A DNA stretch of 64,000 nt from Tetmemena sp. SeJ-2015 (GCA_027382625.1 JAJKFJ010021879.1:1-64000), one strand, 5' to 3'; shown: positions 32,916-45,050, counted from the stretch's first letter. Notes: generated by a model from the letters alone, not told the origin. Numbers and translations: made by a program.

Positions 32916-35900
32916 ATGCAAGACTCCTCTAGAATGGACAATGAGAACAAAATTAATAACGTCCCTCTCCGATCCTCCCTAGTTATTTCTAATTAGAAGC
33001 GTTCCAACTCTAAATTTAGTAACAGAGGTAAGAACCAAAACCATAAGAACGAAAATCTTAATACGTTGCTGAATCAACCTTAATTTACTCTCCCAAAGAT
33101 TCAAAGTCTGCCAAAGTTCCAGTTCTTTAAACTCGAACCATAAAAAATATAGTCAAATCTGTAGTCAAATCAAAACAGTCCCAAAAAGAAAAACAGACAG
33201 TAAGTCAGACTCAGTAAGAAGATTTCAAACGAAGAGGACATCTAGATCTCATATTTATTTATTCTAGTTACAATTGCAACTCCAAAACAGCTATTTATAA
33301 TTTACACTTTAAAAAGGGAATTTCAAAGAATTTCTTCTTTTTATTTATTTAAGAATACGCTAATTTCCTTTATGCCATATTGAAGGTTATTTAGACTTAT
33401 CTTATTTATATGTACTTGATATAAATAAGGTTTATTCTATAACCTGAAAAAGCAGAGGATTCTCGATAAACCCCATCCAAAGAGCAGCACTCTACATTTG
33501 AAGACAGAATCGTAATTTTTGACTCTGAAGAGAATGACCAAAACCCCAAGCAAAATAAAGAATCTGCTGTGCACTAGAATCTGTCTAAATTTGCTACAAA
33601 TCATTCTCATAATGAAAGAGAGAAAACTTTTCAGTTGCCAAACATTTCTAAGATCTTGCCTAATTTCCCGCAAGACCTCTCTATGATATCTAATGACCTC
33701 AAAATATTTCAAACTGAAGTTCCTGATTAAAGCGCTATCATGATGAGCAGAGAAAACTACTACTCCTATGATAATACTTTTACCCCTCAGCCATTTAAGC
33801 AATAGTATTACATAATTTGAAAAAACATTTATTTGTCCTTTTAGGAAAATATAGAGCTCCTCTAATTATAACCAAGAAGTAGAATTTTTCAAAAGAAATA
33901 CCACTTTATAGTTTAAATTTTAAAATATTTACAAGCCACTATTTTAATAAATTAAAGATAATTGTTTTTATTTCACTTCTCTGAAATAACAAAGAAGGAA
34001 GAAGTCTATTTTCTAAAAGAGTTTGGGCGGGTCTTCCCAAGGAGGAGTATCTTTTAACTTTAATTCTCGATCAGTAGCTTCCCTATTGAAGCTAAGCAAG
34101 GACTAAGCGCAAAAAGCAGCCCAAGTAAATCCTAGAAAGCGCACTTATGAAATAAACTTATCTAAACTAGTGAAGCACGAGAACAAATTTTCTGGAAATG
34201 TGTACAGCATGGGCATCATCAAATATGATCCATCAGTTTACAAGGACCAGAAATCCTAATTCATGATCATTCACGATCAAATGAGTTTGCTTTCTGATAA
34301 GGTGGGCCAATATCATCCAATCAATTTAGTTTCACTGTTAGGCAATAATTTTTAACAATTTTAATGGATTTTAAACTTTTCAGAGAAAGAATAAATACTT
34401 CAAGTTTGGATAAATTCATTCAACTCACATGGAAAAATGCTTTTAATTTTGTTCAAAAGATAGGACATATTTTGATTGTGTGATACATTTTTCACCTGAA
34501 TCACAAAGGCGATTAAAAGATTCGGCAGCTGTTGGAGTACGTTACTCAAGAGTAGTAACTTAACTATAATAAGAAGTTGGAGACTATGATAGGTATGATG
34601 CTCGTCATTGGGAAGTCAGTGCTGCAAGAATTTGGAGACACTCCTCATAAGATAGGCATCAAGAGCACTGAACATCTCATGAATAAAAAAGACAGCATCA
34701 CTAATGAGGCAGAGGCCCTAATTGAAAATTTCAACATTTTGAAGGAGGTGGCAGAGGTATTCAAGAACTGCCAGGCTGCTTATAAGATCATACAGAATAA
34801 CTATGATAGAGGGGCTGAGGAACCATAGCGAGTTAAAGTCATAATAGACTTGCTAGATAAGTCTAGATACTTCATTGGGGGAGAGCTGCTAGAGAGATTT
34901 AAAATGATAGAGCGAAACTACACAGCCACCAAACTTAGAAAGAAAGAAACTGATAAGGCCAAGGAAGATCTTTTCAGATCATTCCTGCCCCAAGTGGAAT
35001 TCAAACTGCTACAAAGATATTGAAGTAGTCTGATGACATGAAAAATAACTCAAAAAAGCCAAGGATAGTTTTTTTTTACACCTGTGTGTTAAAAAATGTG
35101 ATAGTATTTTCAGGAAATGATAAATGACCAGACAAATAATGAATATGGAAATGTGTTTGTGGATGAACAATCCAAATCACATATCATGTCTGAACCTTAA
35201 CCTTTTATGCTTCAACCATAGAGTTTAAATTTTTTAATTGAGGTCTAGATCGCCCATACCAACTTAAAGTCATCGAAGCACTGCAATCCATCCTGCCGTT
35301 CATTATAATACACTTGATAAGAGCATCGTAAAGGTCTTAGACTCTTCCAAGTAGCCACCCTCTCTGGGAGTGAGTTAGAGCGTTTAGAATTTGAATTCAA
35401 AGTAAGTGCTACTGTCCGTCATAATAACCGGCCACTCCTTAAAACCTGATTAACGGAAAAACCCAGCTCAAAGAGAAAGAAGAAGTTGGGCTAATAACAT
35501 TAGATAAAAAGAGAGACCTATGAAATGATAGACAAACTTCTTAAGAGGAATATTTGCAGATCTTCGCTCTAAAAAGTGATACTTTCAAAGAAAGATACCA
35601 AGTTGACTACCAAAGAGTAAGTAAAAAACAAGAAAGATAGATAGATAGATATTTAGGCTAAATCTTTATCCTTATTTATAGTGTGATGCCAGATGAGATA
35701 GAGTATTTATTTTATATAATTTGGATTGAAGTGCTGAATGAGCAAGGGAAGGAAGTTAGTATGGATTTGACAAGGTGTGCAGCTATTTAAAAAGCTTTGA
35801 AAGTAGGGACTGGTTTCTGTAGTTCCTAAATAGCTGAGAACCTATACCCATTACAAAGAGAGCTTGGTGAATAAAAGAACTCTCTGGCTAAGAGTATAAG

Positions 35901-36112
35901 TGAGATTTCAAAGCTCAAGAACCTTAAAATGAGAATTTATTGATCTATTTATAATTTATTTATAGTGAAAATATGAGGATGAGTTTTAAAGATTTGCAAA
36001 GATTGCAGGAAGATAAGATTTAGATATTAAGTATGATGATAAAAAGAAATATTTGAAGTTAATCGTGGGTTATAAGAATAAGAGAAAGCCTAATTCTTAA
36101 TTAGAGATGTGA
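32916..36112 (+). CDS. Unknown split gene (possibly two genes)
   Basis: In-frame ATGs at 32916 and 32934 open a basic, Asn/Gln/Ser-rich N-terminus, and protein-like segments follow: 33440-33820 (contains SKFATNHSHNEREKTF), 34010-34320 (KHENKFSGNVYSMGIIKYD), 34400-34500 (NKYFKFGQIHSTHMEKCF), 34520-35022 (METMIGMMLVIGKSVLQEF onward) and 35690-36112 (SKLKNLKYEDEFQRFAKIAG, joined across a 3 bp AAA repeat). The last segment ends at TGA 36110-36112. An in-frame TGA at about 35021 could instead end a first gene. Intervening DNA is AT-rich. No family recognised; a faint resemblance to a WGR-like fold is too weak to use. Confidence 0.45.
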
Positions 36113-36434
36113 TTAAGTCTATAATGATTAAAGATCAGTGATTGGCTAACAGAGATTAAAAATCTAATATTGATTGGGGTTTAATATAATGATCAGAGCT
36201 ATAATTAAAACTCTAATGTTTAATTGGATTTCCCTGTAGAGATCAGTGATTAACCAATGGGTGTCTTAATTGAAATTTACTACCCCTTATTTTTCTTTAA
36301 AGCCTGAAAACGTACCCAATTTACGAAGAGCTTTAAGTTACATTTAAGAACAGTTTCTATGATTGCCGATAAAAAACAGTTAATTACTTTATTAATAGTT
36401 TTTATATCTTCTTTACAAGTAGCCTTATTCATTA

Positions 36435-38479
36435 ATGGTAGAAGCATCTGCTGCCCTCAGATCAGTCATCCCCTACGATGAGCAAAACCACTTCCCACTT
36501 GAGAACATCCCCTTCGGAGCTTTTATTATTTCAGGCTTTTAAATTCATTTATAGTGGGACAATTAAAATAAGTCAAAGATTGGTGTTAAAAAAATGTTCT
36601 AAGGAGTAATTAGTTTTAAAAATGAATAAAAGTATTTGCAAATTTTTTGCCCCTATATCCTAAGTTATATATTATAGTTAATATTTTTATTTGCATAATA
36701 ACCCTAGAACAAACAAAACTGTTTGCTGCACAAGAATTGGAGACTTGGTCATCGACTTATCAGCAGTGGAGCAGAGAGGCCTTTTTGATGGACCTCTGTT
36801 CAGTCAACTAGAAAAGAACATCTTCTCTGAGCAGCATCTCAATAAATTCATGTCACTCTCTAAAGACCACTGGCATAATAAAATACAATTTCATTTAAAC
36901 TAAGAGGGGGGATATATTTCCTACTTTCTCTATTTATTATTGCATGAAGGAGTGCCTAAAATTTTTCTCCCACCCTTTCCGCGAAGTTGATTTAGAGTTT
37001 AAAAGTTGGGTTTTTGCGGCAGACCTTTTTGGATTACCTGGGTTTCATTCCTCGAAAAATTCAAGTGGAGCTGTTCAAGGGCCAGTAAGACAGCCTCCTC
37101 CATCTCCCGTTGCTAAGGGAGAGGTTTAGCTGCTCCCCGATTTAAAACCCTTTAAACTAGCTGACCGATGCTTTCACAGAGTGGGAAAAACTGATCAAGG
37201 AGTTAACGCTGTGAAATTTCTTTAAATCGATTAAGTATTATATGCCCGTTAGGGATGCTTAATTCCTAATAAATTAATTAATTATTATTGCATGAAGTAA
37301 GAGTGACAATCCAAAGTCTATTCTCCCACGATTCCGCAAAGATGAGTTAAGAGCTTCTGAGTGAAATAAGTTTCTCTCATTAGGAAGTGCAAATGCAGAT
37401 GCCTGTCTTCATCAGAGATTACACTGATTTCTATTCCTCCAGACAACATGCCTACAATGTAGGAGTCATGTTCAGAGGACCAGATAACGCCCTACAGCCT
37501 AACTGGCTTCATCTGCCTGTTGGCTACCATGGAAGAGCAAGTTCAATAGTCCTGACTGGCCACGATGTCAGAAGACCCCGTGGTTAAACCTCAGCTGACC
37601 AAAAGACCCCTGCTTTCACAGAGTGCAAGAGACTTGACTTCGAGCTTGAAGTGGGTGCATTTGTTGGCAAATCTAATGCTCTAGGCCAGCCAGTGAAGAT
37701 TCAGGATGCTCCTGATCATGTGTTTGGATTCTGCTTGCTCAACGATTGGTCTGCTAGAGACTTACAAGCCTGGGAGTATGTACCACTCGGTCCATTCACA
37801 TATTTATTAATTCAACGCTAAGAACTTTGCTTCTACTATCTCTCCATGGGTTGTTACTGCAGAAGCACTCGCTCCATTTTTATTTATTCAAGGTTAAGCT
37901 AGGTGAGCAGGAACCCACTCCCTTGAATTACTTGAAAGACGAGAACAACTACTCCTATGATGTGGAACTATCAGTCTTCCTTAAGCCCCATTCAAGCGAA
38001 GAGGAGTTCTAAATCTCAAAGTCAAACTTCAAATACATGTACTGGAGCACCAATCAGCAGCTCGTACATCACACAGTCACAGGCTGCAATCTTAATGTGG
38101 GAGATCTCTTAGGATCTGGAACTATCTCAGGGCCTGAGAAGGAGGAGTATGGCTCCATGCTAGAACTTTCATGGGGAGGAAAACAACCTCTCAAGCTTCC
38201 TAACGGAGAGGAGAGGACATTCATTATTTTAAAGAATTCATGATAAAGATATAGACTTCTGCATTTTAAACTTTAAATTTCTTAAGAAACTAAAGATGAA
38301 CAATTATAAATAATTTTAAAACTATATCAATTAAATTTTTAAAATATAGTTTTAGATTCCTTCAAGATGGAGATGTGCTTACAATGAAAGGATCATGCAA
38401 GGGAGTTGGATACACCATTGGATTCGGAGAATGCTCTGGTAAGATCCTACCCGCACTTGATGATTCCAATTATTATTGA
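36435..38479 (+). CDS. FAH: Fumarylacetoacetase (tyrosine degradation), six segments
   Basis: Hydrolyses fumarylacetoacetate to fumarate and acetoacetate, the last step of tyrosine catabolism in the cytosol. ATG 36435 opens [20 protein letters not shown]. Later conserved blocks are [97 protein letters not shown] and [13 protein letters not shown], ending at TGA 38477-38479. Five IESs (36525-36687, 36877-37293, 37799-37814, 37879-37888, 38223-38359) account for every interruption. Metal and catalytic residues of the family (Asp/His/Glu in [12 protein letters not shown] and ELEVG) are present. No introns are needed. Length matches the family. Confidence 0.93.
36525..36687. other. IES in FAH, pointer TTT (163 bp)
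   Basis: TTT at 36522-36524 and 36685-36687. Excision gives [15 protein letters not shown] in frame. A three-base pointer leaves some doubt about the exact boundary. Confidence 0.65.
36877..37293. other. IES in FAH, pointer GCAT, carrying a decayed FAH segment (417 bp)
   Basis: GCAT at 36873-36876 and 37290-37293. Excision gives [17 protein letters not shown] in frame. A third GCATGAAG, preceded by the same TTATTATT context, lies inside at 36942. The 240 bp after it resemble the following coding segment (see findings). Confidence 0.88.
37165..37270. repeat. Dispersed repeat, copy 1 (inside an FAH IES)
   Basis: Matches 49563-49669 in the same orientation. It lies entirely within the 417 bp FAH IES and partly overlaps the decayed FAH segment. 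Confidence 0.6.
37799..37814. other. IES in FAH, pointer ATTCA (16 bp)
   Basis: ATTCA at 37794-37798 and 37810-37814. Excision joins YVPLGPF to [12 protein letters not shown], exactly as expected for the family. Confidence 0.93.
37879..37888. other. Ten-base IES in FAH, pointer ATT
   Basis: ATT at 37876-37878 and 37886-37888. Excision of only 10 bp restores [19 protein letters not shown]. Retention shifts the frame. Confidence 0.85.
38223..38359. other. IES in FAH, pointer ATTC (137 bp)
   Basis: ATTC at 38219-38222 and 38356-38359. Excision gives [17 protein letters not shown], matching the C-terminal family motif. Confidence 0.92.
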
Positions 38480-38686
38480 TTCCTTGTTTACATTTATCAA
38501 ACTTTGGACTAAATGCTGCGAGGAGTGGAAAACACAAGCATATCATAGATGATTTTGTTTTAGTCTTCCTTACTCTGCTGCTCCACTCTGTTTGTCTTCT
38601 TTATAATCGAGTCCAAATAAATGCAACTTTTATCTATTTATATTGATAAGTAGAGTCCAAAGCATTTTTCTGAAACTCTTTGATCT

Positions 38687-41374
38687 TCAATGCTTCTTGC
38701 TCCTCTAACTTGATATTTCAATCTTAGAAGGTGGATATAGCTTGATCAACTTCTGCACATCTTCATCTAACAGCTTTGGAGTCTTGAGTTTGAATTCCAT
38801 CTTCTGCATTATGCTTTTCTGCTGCTAGAACAGAATGTTGAACTATTTCGATGTCTGGTTTGTTTCAGCACTGTTCTTTATCTTGGAGAAGCTCATTCCA
38901 TAAATTTGTGGTCTCTCGCTCATTATCACGCTCCTTATCAAGTTCCTGTTCAGATTCTTCTAACTGGACTTGAGATAGGCTTGACTGCTACTCTCTTGCC
39001 TCTATAAGTGGTTTCCTGCATCTCTGCCCTGGCTGCTGAGTCTCATGTTTTAACTCTAGTCGTCATCCTACTGCTGCTGTGAAAATCTCCTACTCCCTAA
39101 GGGATTAGAAGTCTTCTACTGCAGCTAAAGATTGGTTTATTTGCCAGGCCTAAGCAAGGGACTTTACAAAAGGGGACTTGGCAATTCAGTTTAGATTCCT
39201 GAGGTATCATGTCTACGCCTTTAGTCGAAAGTATTTCCAATTGCGGTTATTCGTTGCTTGTCATCGCTGCGAAGCTTATCTACAGAGGCATTAACTTATT
39301 AGGCCTCTTTATTATATTCTTCTTAGCTGGAACAAACAAAAGCAAATTAGAATCTATTTATAATGGAACAAAGGAGAGTTAGTTTCAGTCTGGGATATTT
39401 ACTTTTAAGGAAGGATACGACATTTGCTTTACTCTAGTTTACTTCTAATTTTGATTTATCTAAAAATTAATAAAATAGTGCTTAATATCTACTACTACTA
39501 TTAATTCTAGGAAATTAAAACAGATTTATCTATTTAATATCCGTAGCTAATTAATTTTAATTTTGAGTGGAAGTTCCTGCTAATCTGCTAGTACTGATAA
39601 TGTTAGTCTATCTCTCAGTAGACATTTTAATTTTGAGTGGAAGTTCCTGCTAATCTGCTAGTACTGATAATGTTAGTCTATCTCTCAGTAGACATTTGCT
39701 GCAATTCACTAACTCTGGGTGAGCTTTCAAAATTAGATTGATTTAATGGGGCCTGGAAAAACTGATTCTTAGTAGTTCTCATCTGTGAAATGAATGTCTT
39801 ATCATGGAAATTGATGTGTTGAGGAGTATTTTGCAATTAATTCCTTTGGAAAGTGCGTTTAACACTACTCAAATTGAGATTGAGGTTATGAAGTTGGTTC
39901 TTGTTTGGGTTTTTAGTATCGTAGAGTTTTCCCTCTGTTATCTTTGGTAGGTTGGGCGAGAGCACTTAAAGAGCTGACTGCTAGGAGTCTCTGCTGTTTA
40001 ATTGGATCTCAATTCTCTACTTCCTATTCCCGTGAGATGAGAGATGACTCTTGCTCTAGCGAGACACTCTACTATCCTGAGGAAGGATTTAGCTCACCTC
40101 ATCATCCTCTCTTATCACTTCTTCACTATCGTCATGACCCAAAGAATGTTAATCTAGATTAACACTTGTGGCTAAACTGTCCTCCACATTTATAGGAGAA
40201 AGTCTATTCTTAGTTGAGATCTATCCATCTTTTGGCATTAGTAATGGGTTTTTATTCTGCTTGCTGCGTCTTCTTTCAATAAAACAATGGTTTACAAAAA
40301 TATACAACAAAAGGAAGCAGTCGGAATTGAAAAGGAGTTCGTGAAGTTAGATTCTATTTTATCACTTGCTCTTTAATCTCTGCTCTTTTTTTACTTGATA
40401 AGTGCTGAAGGAGGTTCCTGCTTCTATTTCTGAATTATTTCATCCTATTCTTCGATTATTCTCCTCTTCCTCTCAAGCTACTGCAAGTAAAACTCTTGTC
40501 TCTTATCAAGCGACTGAGTCAATCACCTTATATCTATAAAAATTCATATGTAAAAGCATTTATTTCTTTAAGAACCGCATAGAGCTCTTATTCCCCCTTC
40601 ATCCAGAGTGCTCTCGCCAAGATATTACACCTTCATCAATACCCGCATATACAGCTCGAACTTATTAGCCTACTCTACAAATTCTATATTCTTCAACATA
40701 TTTTGACTAAGAACCTCCCTTTGATCCTTCTTATACCGGTGATATGCGTTTTCATTGTTGCATATTTATCTGATCCTCTCCTTAAAAGGCAGTCTCCTGC
40801 TTTTAACGTCTATGTTAAACTGCTAGCAAAGCTTCTTAAGCTGTTTATCTTGCTGTTCTCGCCAGTTCACAGGTGTATCTTCGAACTATTTGTCAATGTG
40901 TTTGTCCCAATCCGCCTAGTCTTGCTGTTTCTTTTCCTTCAAGAGTTGGTAAATATCTGCCCTCTTTTCGTAAAAGAGCTCTTGAGCGCGGTCTTAGAGC
41001 ACTGTATCAAGCTTTATGAGATTTTCTTCAGTCTTGTTTCTTATGCGCTGGTATATTTAGTCGAGTACGTCGCAGTTTTTCAAATTCTTGCCTTGATTTT
41101 CAAGCCTTGCTTTATTCAAGCTTTTTACCTTCCCATTTTATAAAGTTAAATTAAGAATGGAATAATTTGAAGGGGAAGCTGGGGTTTAGGCTTCATCTTC
41201 TGGGGGAAATACGAGCTAAGTGAGTTTCTTCTTAAGTGGGGAGTTGACTGAAGAGGTTTATTTGGAATAGACATTTGAAGTTAACTTTTTCAACAGGGGT
41301 GGGCTTTTTGTGGGCTGTGGAGGACTAATATTCAGCTGTGCTTTTTACAGCTTGATAAAATTCATGTTTGACAT
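38687..41374 (-). CDS. Gln-rich coiled-coil protein, unknown
   Basis: Start ATG 41374-41372 (MSNMNFIKLQKAQLNISP), TGA at 38687-38689. About 40560-41140 encodes a charged coiled coil (Lys/Glu/Gln/Arg-rich, e.g. ADIYQLLKEKKQQDQADWDKH). About 40400-40500 encodes another (FYLQQLERKRRIIEEQDE). The remainder is Ser/Asn/Gln-rich and probably disordered, with a C-terminal helical patch (QKMEFKLKTPKLLDEDVQKLI). AT-rich gaps at about 40260-40330 and 40510-40560 are likely IESs. A perfect 70 bp tandem repeat inside the coding region (39554-39697) breaks the frame. Convergent with FAH; 210 bp of spacer lie between the two stops. No family recognised. Confidence 0.65.
39554..39697. repeat. Perfect 70 bp tandem duplication within a coding region
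   Basis: Bases 39554-39623 and 39624-39693 are identical, with 4 further matching bases. The period, 70, is not a multiple of 3. Confidence 0.95.
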
Positions 41375-41527
41375 GGCAGAAGATTAATTAAAACTCTCAG
41401 GCAATATAATTTAATATTCTTCTAATTATTCACTCCTCAAGTCGAATTCTGCTACTTCAATCATCTAAAATAGAAGGACCCCAGATCTGAAATTGTTGCA
41501 TTAAGCAATTTAAATATATACTTATTT

Positions 41528-43108
41528 TCACATAACAGAGAAGTGTTGACTTAGATTTTTAAGTAGTTCCTTGGAGTCGGCGTGATCAGGGTAAATTTTG
41601 ACAGCTTCATTGGCCATTAAGTAACTGTCCTAGAATTCTCCCTTTTTAAGCATAAGAAGGGCTGCGTTGAAACAGGGCTCAAATAAGTAGCTGCCTATTT
41701 TGGAAGATTGTACATAGTTGTTCTTTGCTTGCTCCACGTTTCCTCTCCTCAGCTCCAACACTCCTAAGTTATTGAATGCCTCTGCATGATTAGGGTTGAG
41801 AGATACAGCTATTTTGAAACACTGATATGCGAGACTCAAGTCGCCGATTCCTACACCTACATGGCCGATGTTATACCAAACATCGGCAGAGTTTGAATCA
41901 TCTGAAACTTAAAGAGCTCTGTCAAAGCAACTCAAAGCCATATCGTATTGAGAAGCATAGAAACAGCAAAGACCTAAGTTATTCCAAAGTTCAGTATTGC
42001 TGACTCCACACTAGACTAAACGACGATAGAATCTTAAGGCTATTTCAGGCTGATCGGTGTAGAAATGATAACTTGCGAGAGAGGCTATGGACTCTATACT
42101 CTGGTTATCAAACACAAGAATTTTCTTGTAGAAAGTAATTGCCTTAGCTGGATCATTTAAAAGATCGTTTATTCTTGCGATGCCTGTTAGCAAGTGAGTC
42201 TCAAAAGGAAACTCAAAATAAAAGTTACAACTTCTTCATTCCTTCAGTGTAAGTTTCAATGGCTTTTAGAGGTTAGTCAAGTTTATGGAGACTTTTGCAA
42301 GTTCAATTTGAGTTGTAATCATAGGCTAAGTTTTTATAGAAGATAGGAACTACTTCTCAGAGTCTTTTATCATTCCCATTTTAAACTAGCATTTTCCTAT
42401 CCTGGCTTTCCACCACCAGTCATTGAAATTGACAAGGGAAGTGGCTTCACTAGCTATGTCCAAGGCTCTTCTGAAATTATTTTCAACATAGATCAAATAG
42501 TCCACGACTGCTTTGGCTATGTGCTTTTTCTTTGCCACGTTTTTGGGGTTTAGTTTATCAGCCATTATGAATTGCCCACCTTATTGCATCATTGAGGCAG
42601 TTCCGAGTCTAAGCATTCTTCCACCGGAGGTAACTGGTCTGTTAGTTCCTGGCCTCTGCCCTTGGAGTGCAGTAGATAAATTGCCTCTTGAACTTCCTGT
42701 GACAGGCCTATTTGTCCCCGGCCTTTGATATCCTGTGATTGGTCTTCCGGCATTCGACATAGGTCTGACCATTTGAGAAATCCCCCTGGTTGACCTGACG
42801 AGGAAAGTGGCCTCGAAAAGGATGTACCAGGCCTTGGTGCGTTGTTAATTGCATTTTCATCTAGACGATATATTTAAATGAACACTATTTCACCTACCCA
42901 TTAGAATATCAGCTACTCCTTCTTCATCAATCTCCAAGTCATCTACCCAACTCATTTTTGTGAGTGCTCTGCATTTCAATAGCCATGCTGCCTATACAAA
43001 TATGATAACCTCTCTTTCAATAAGACTTACCTAGTCATACTAGTTCTTGTCCAGCATCTCAGTGCAAATTTGTATGCATTCATCATACCTAGAAACATTA
43101 TTCCACAT
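41528..43108 (-). CDS. BBS8: BBS8/TTC8, BBSome TPR subunit
   Basis: A subunit of the BBSome, which carries membrane proteins in cilia. The N-terminal region reads QAAWLLKCRALT and DDLEIDEEGVADILM. It is followed by the family hallmark of repeated RP(G/I)T motifs (RPITGYQRPGTNRP, RLGTASMM), then about eight TPR repeats including YTDQPEIALRFYRRL and NHAEAFNNLGVLELRRG. TGA is at 41528-41530. GT-AG introns lie at about 42985-43035 and 42860-42895, and a 19 bp IES at 42214-42232. Two single-base frame breaks occur (about 42283 and 42787). The start at 43108 (MWNNVSRYDECIQIC) is about 15 residues shorter than animal homologues, so an upstream segment is possible. Confidence 0.93.
42214..42232. other. 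IES in BBS8, pointer AACT (19 bp)
   Basis: AACT at 42210-42213 and 42229-42232. Minus-strand excision joins YTEGMKK to FPFETHLLTGIARI. Confidence 0.87.
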
Positions 43109-43213
43109 CTTATGCAATCAACTAAGAACTGTAAGTGATTTAAATGCAAAAATAAAATGAATTAGTTCTTCAAGGATTTTAGTAAGATTTAGTAAAATGT
43201 TGAATGTATTTAG

Positions 43214-45050
43214 ATGGCATAGAAGACTTCCTCAAGCAAAGGAATAAATCCTCAGCAGGGCGCATGCTTCAAAACCTCAACAGATCCAAGGTCTGAAACC
43301 TAGTTCATCAAGCTTTAATTAATTTATCATTATTTTTTCTCAAACAATGTACTTCCGCTCCCCAGCTGAACTAACTCAGATCCTTGCCAAAAATGAGGCA
43401 GAGAAGCAAAAACAGAGTTAAGTGTTCTAGAGTTATCAAAGTCTGTTGTAGCATAGGCTGTAGGAATAAGAGGGGATAAGTCCTCAGATTGCAGAGTAGT
43501 ATTTTTCCACTCTCTAGAAGCAAAATATGCTAGACACCTTCCTAGACAAGGAAAATGAGCAAAAGGAAATTGCGCAGAGCAAGGATGTTATCAACAACGA
43601 TGAAAATGATCTAATGACGGCCAGGTTCGAAAGAAAGAGCTAGTAGAATCCTACTACTACAAATGATGATGGTGAGGCTTCGTTAAACAAATTAGCATCA
43701 CCCGTTAAGCAAGATGACGCTTTAGTGCATCAAAAAATTGAGGAGTAAATCAAAGCTTAGAACATTAGCTGCCTCACCTTCCCAAGGGTAGATTACTAAA
43801 AGTTCAATGTAAATGATCAGAGTCCAAACTGGTAGCTTGGTGGATCTATAGTGGAAGACCACTTTCTTCCCTAGTTATTTATCTTATTATGAAGATTAAC
43901 TCATTTTTTTCTTCCAGAGTTTAGAAATCCTAATTGAAAGTTGGTATAAGTAAAGACCACTGATTGCTCTCAAATTGTGCAAGACTTCTCAGATTACAAC
44001 TAACCTGTGAGAAAGAACATCGCCCAAAGAAAGAATAAAAAATTATCTGACAGAACTAAATACACACTTATGAATAGCATTAAGGAACAGAAGACATCGA
44101 TAGAGAGCAATGACTTCTCGAAATAAGTGAATAGAGAAAAAGCAGCATGGGTGAGGAACTAGATGACTGGAGGGTAGTCTAGGAACTCTTAAATTAAGTA
44201 ATCACTTACTCAAGAATACGATTAGGACAAGCCACCAGTTGGTAGATACAATATAAGTTTTCAGTAGGTTTCTTATCAGCAAAGTCCTATGAGCTTTGAC
44301 TAGCCATCCAAGAATTAGTAAACTTTAAAAATTGATACAATTTAAATTTTTGAACTGTTTTCAAATTTTATATTAGATAAGGGAAGGCCCTTTTTCTAAA
44401 TAAGGGGAGCAAAGAATCAGCAGTTGCCCATTCTTTGATCTAAATAAGAGATATGAGTGAGGAATGTTCTCGTTTCATAAATAGGAGATTTGAGACCTAG
44501 AAGTATAACGACTATGTGAGCACAAATAGTAACTAGTAATATTCAAATCTTCTGTAGCCTCGCTCTCGGAATAGGTATGATAGTCTGAGAAGAGATAATC
44601 TATCTCAACTAAATGAGAGCTTAAGCAACCTAAGTCTCATCATTATTTTATAATTAAAATTGGTCGGAATCTAAATTATCTTTAAATTTATTTCAGATTT
44701 CGTAAATTTATTACAAGTGCAATTACATATGCAAATTAAAAATATTTATTCATGATATATTTTAAAGTCAGAATTCAAGCACCAATCAAATGAAGCGCGA
44801 TTAAAAGGACTTCTCTATATCTCTTTAAGCATCATCTTAAAAGAAAAACCTTCTGGAGCTTTTGAAAACCAAAGGAAGCTTTCAGTTTCACAAAAATTCA
44901 TCCAATTCTAAATCGTAATATTAATAGAGAGTTAGCTCTATACAAGAAAAGGTCAGAATTAAATAAGCTAACATCAAATTTTAGATTATTGCAAAAATTT
45001 AAATAAAACTACTCATAGTTTATAATATTTATTTACAGTAATACTTCTGA
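43214..45050 (+). CDS. Disordered Gln/Ser/Asn-rich protein, unknown
   Basis: Protein-like segments run from a possible start at 43214 (or 43347, MYFRSPAELTQILAK) through 43860, then 43962-44340 (QDFSDYNQPVRKNIAQRK...), 44395-44640 and 44790-44990, with a TGA near 45048. Composition is rich in Gln (many TAA/TAG), Ser, Asn and Lys, with a helical patch at 43370-43520. An IES is proposed at 43864-43961. Other frame changes remain unexplained, so the joined protein cannot be written confidently. No family recognised. Confidence 0.5.
43864..43961. other. Probable IES, pointer AAGACCACT (98 bp)
   Basis: A nine-base repeat at 43855-43863 and 43953-43961. The insert contains TGA codons in the upstream frame. 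A nested TTTCTTCC repeat (43863-43870, 43908-43915) is an alternative boundary. The downstream frame fits only if the upstream segment is read in another frame, so this is tentative. Confidence 0.5.

Noticed and set aside
34010..35022. WGR/PARP-regulatory-like protein
   Set aside because: Only scattered similarity from memory, no catalytic motif, and segment order uncertain.
40703..41143. Hydrophobic 146-codon plus-strand frame resembling a membrane protein
   Set aside because: It is the antisense of a charged coiled-coil region on the minus strand. Long shadow frames are expected where A/G-rich coding DNA is read backwards.
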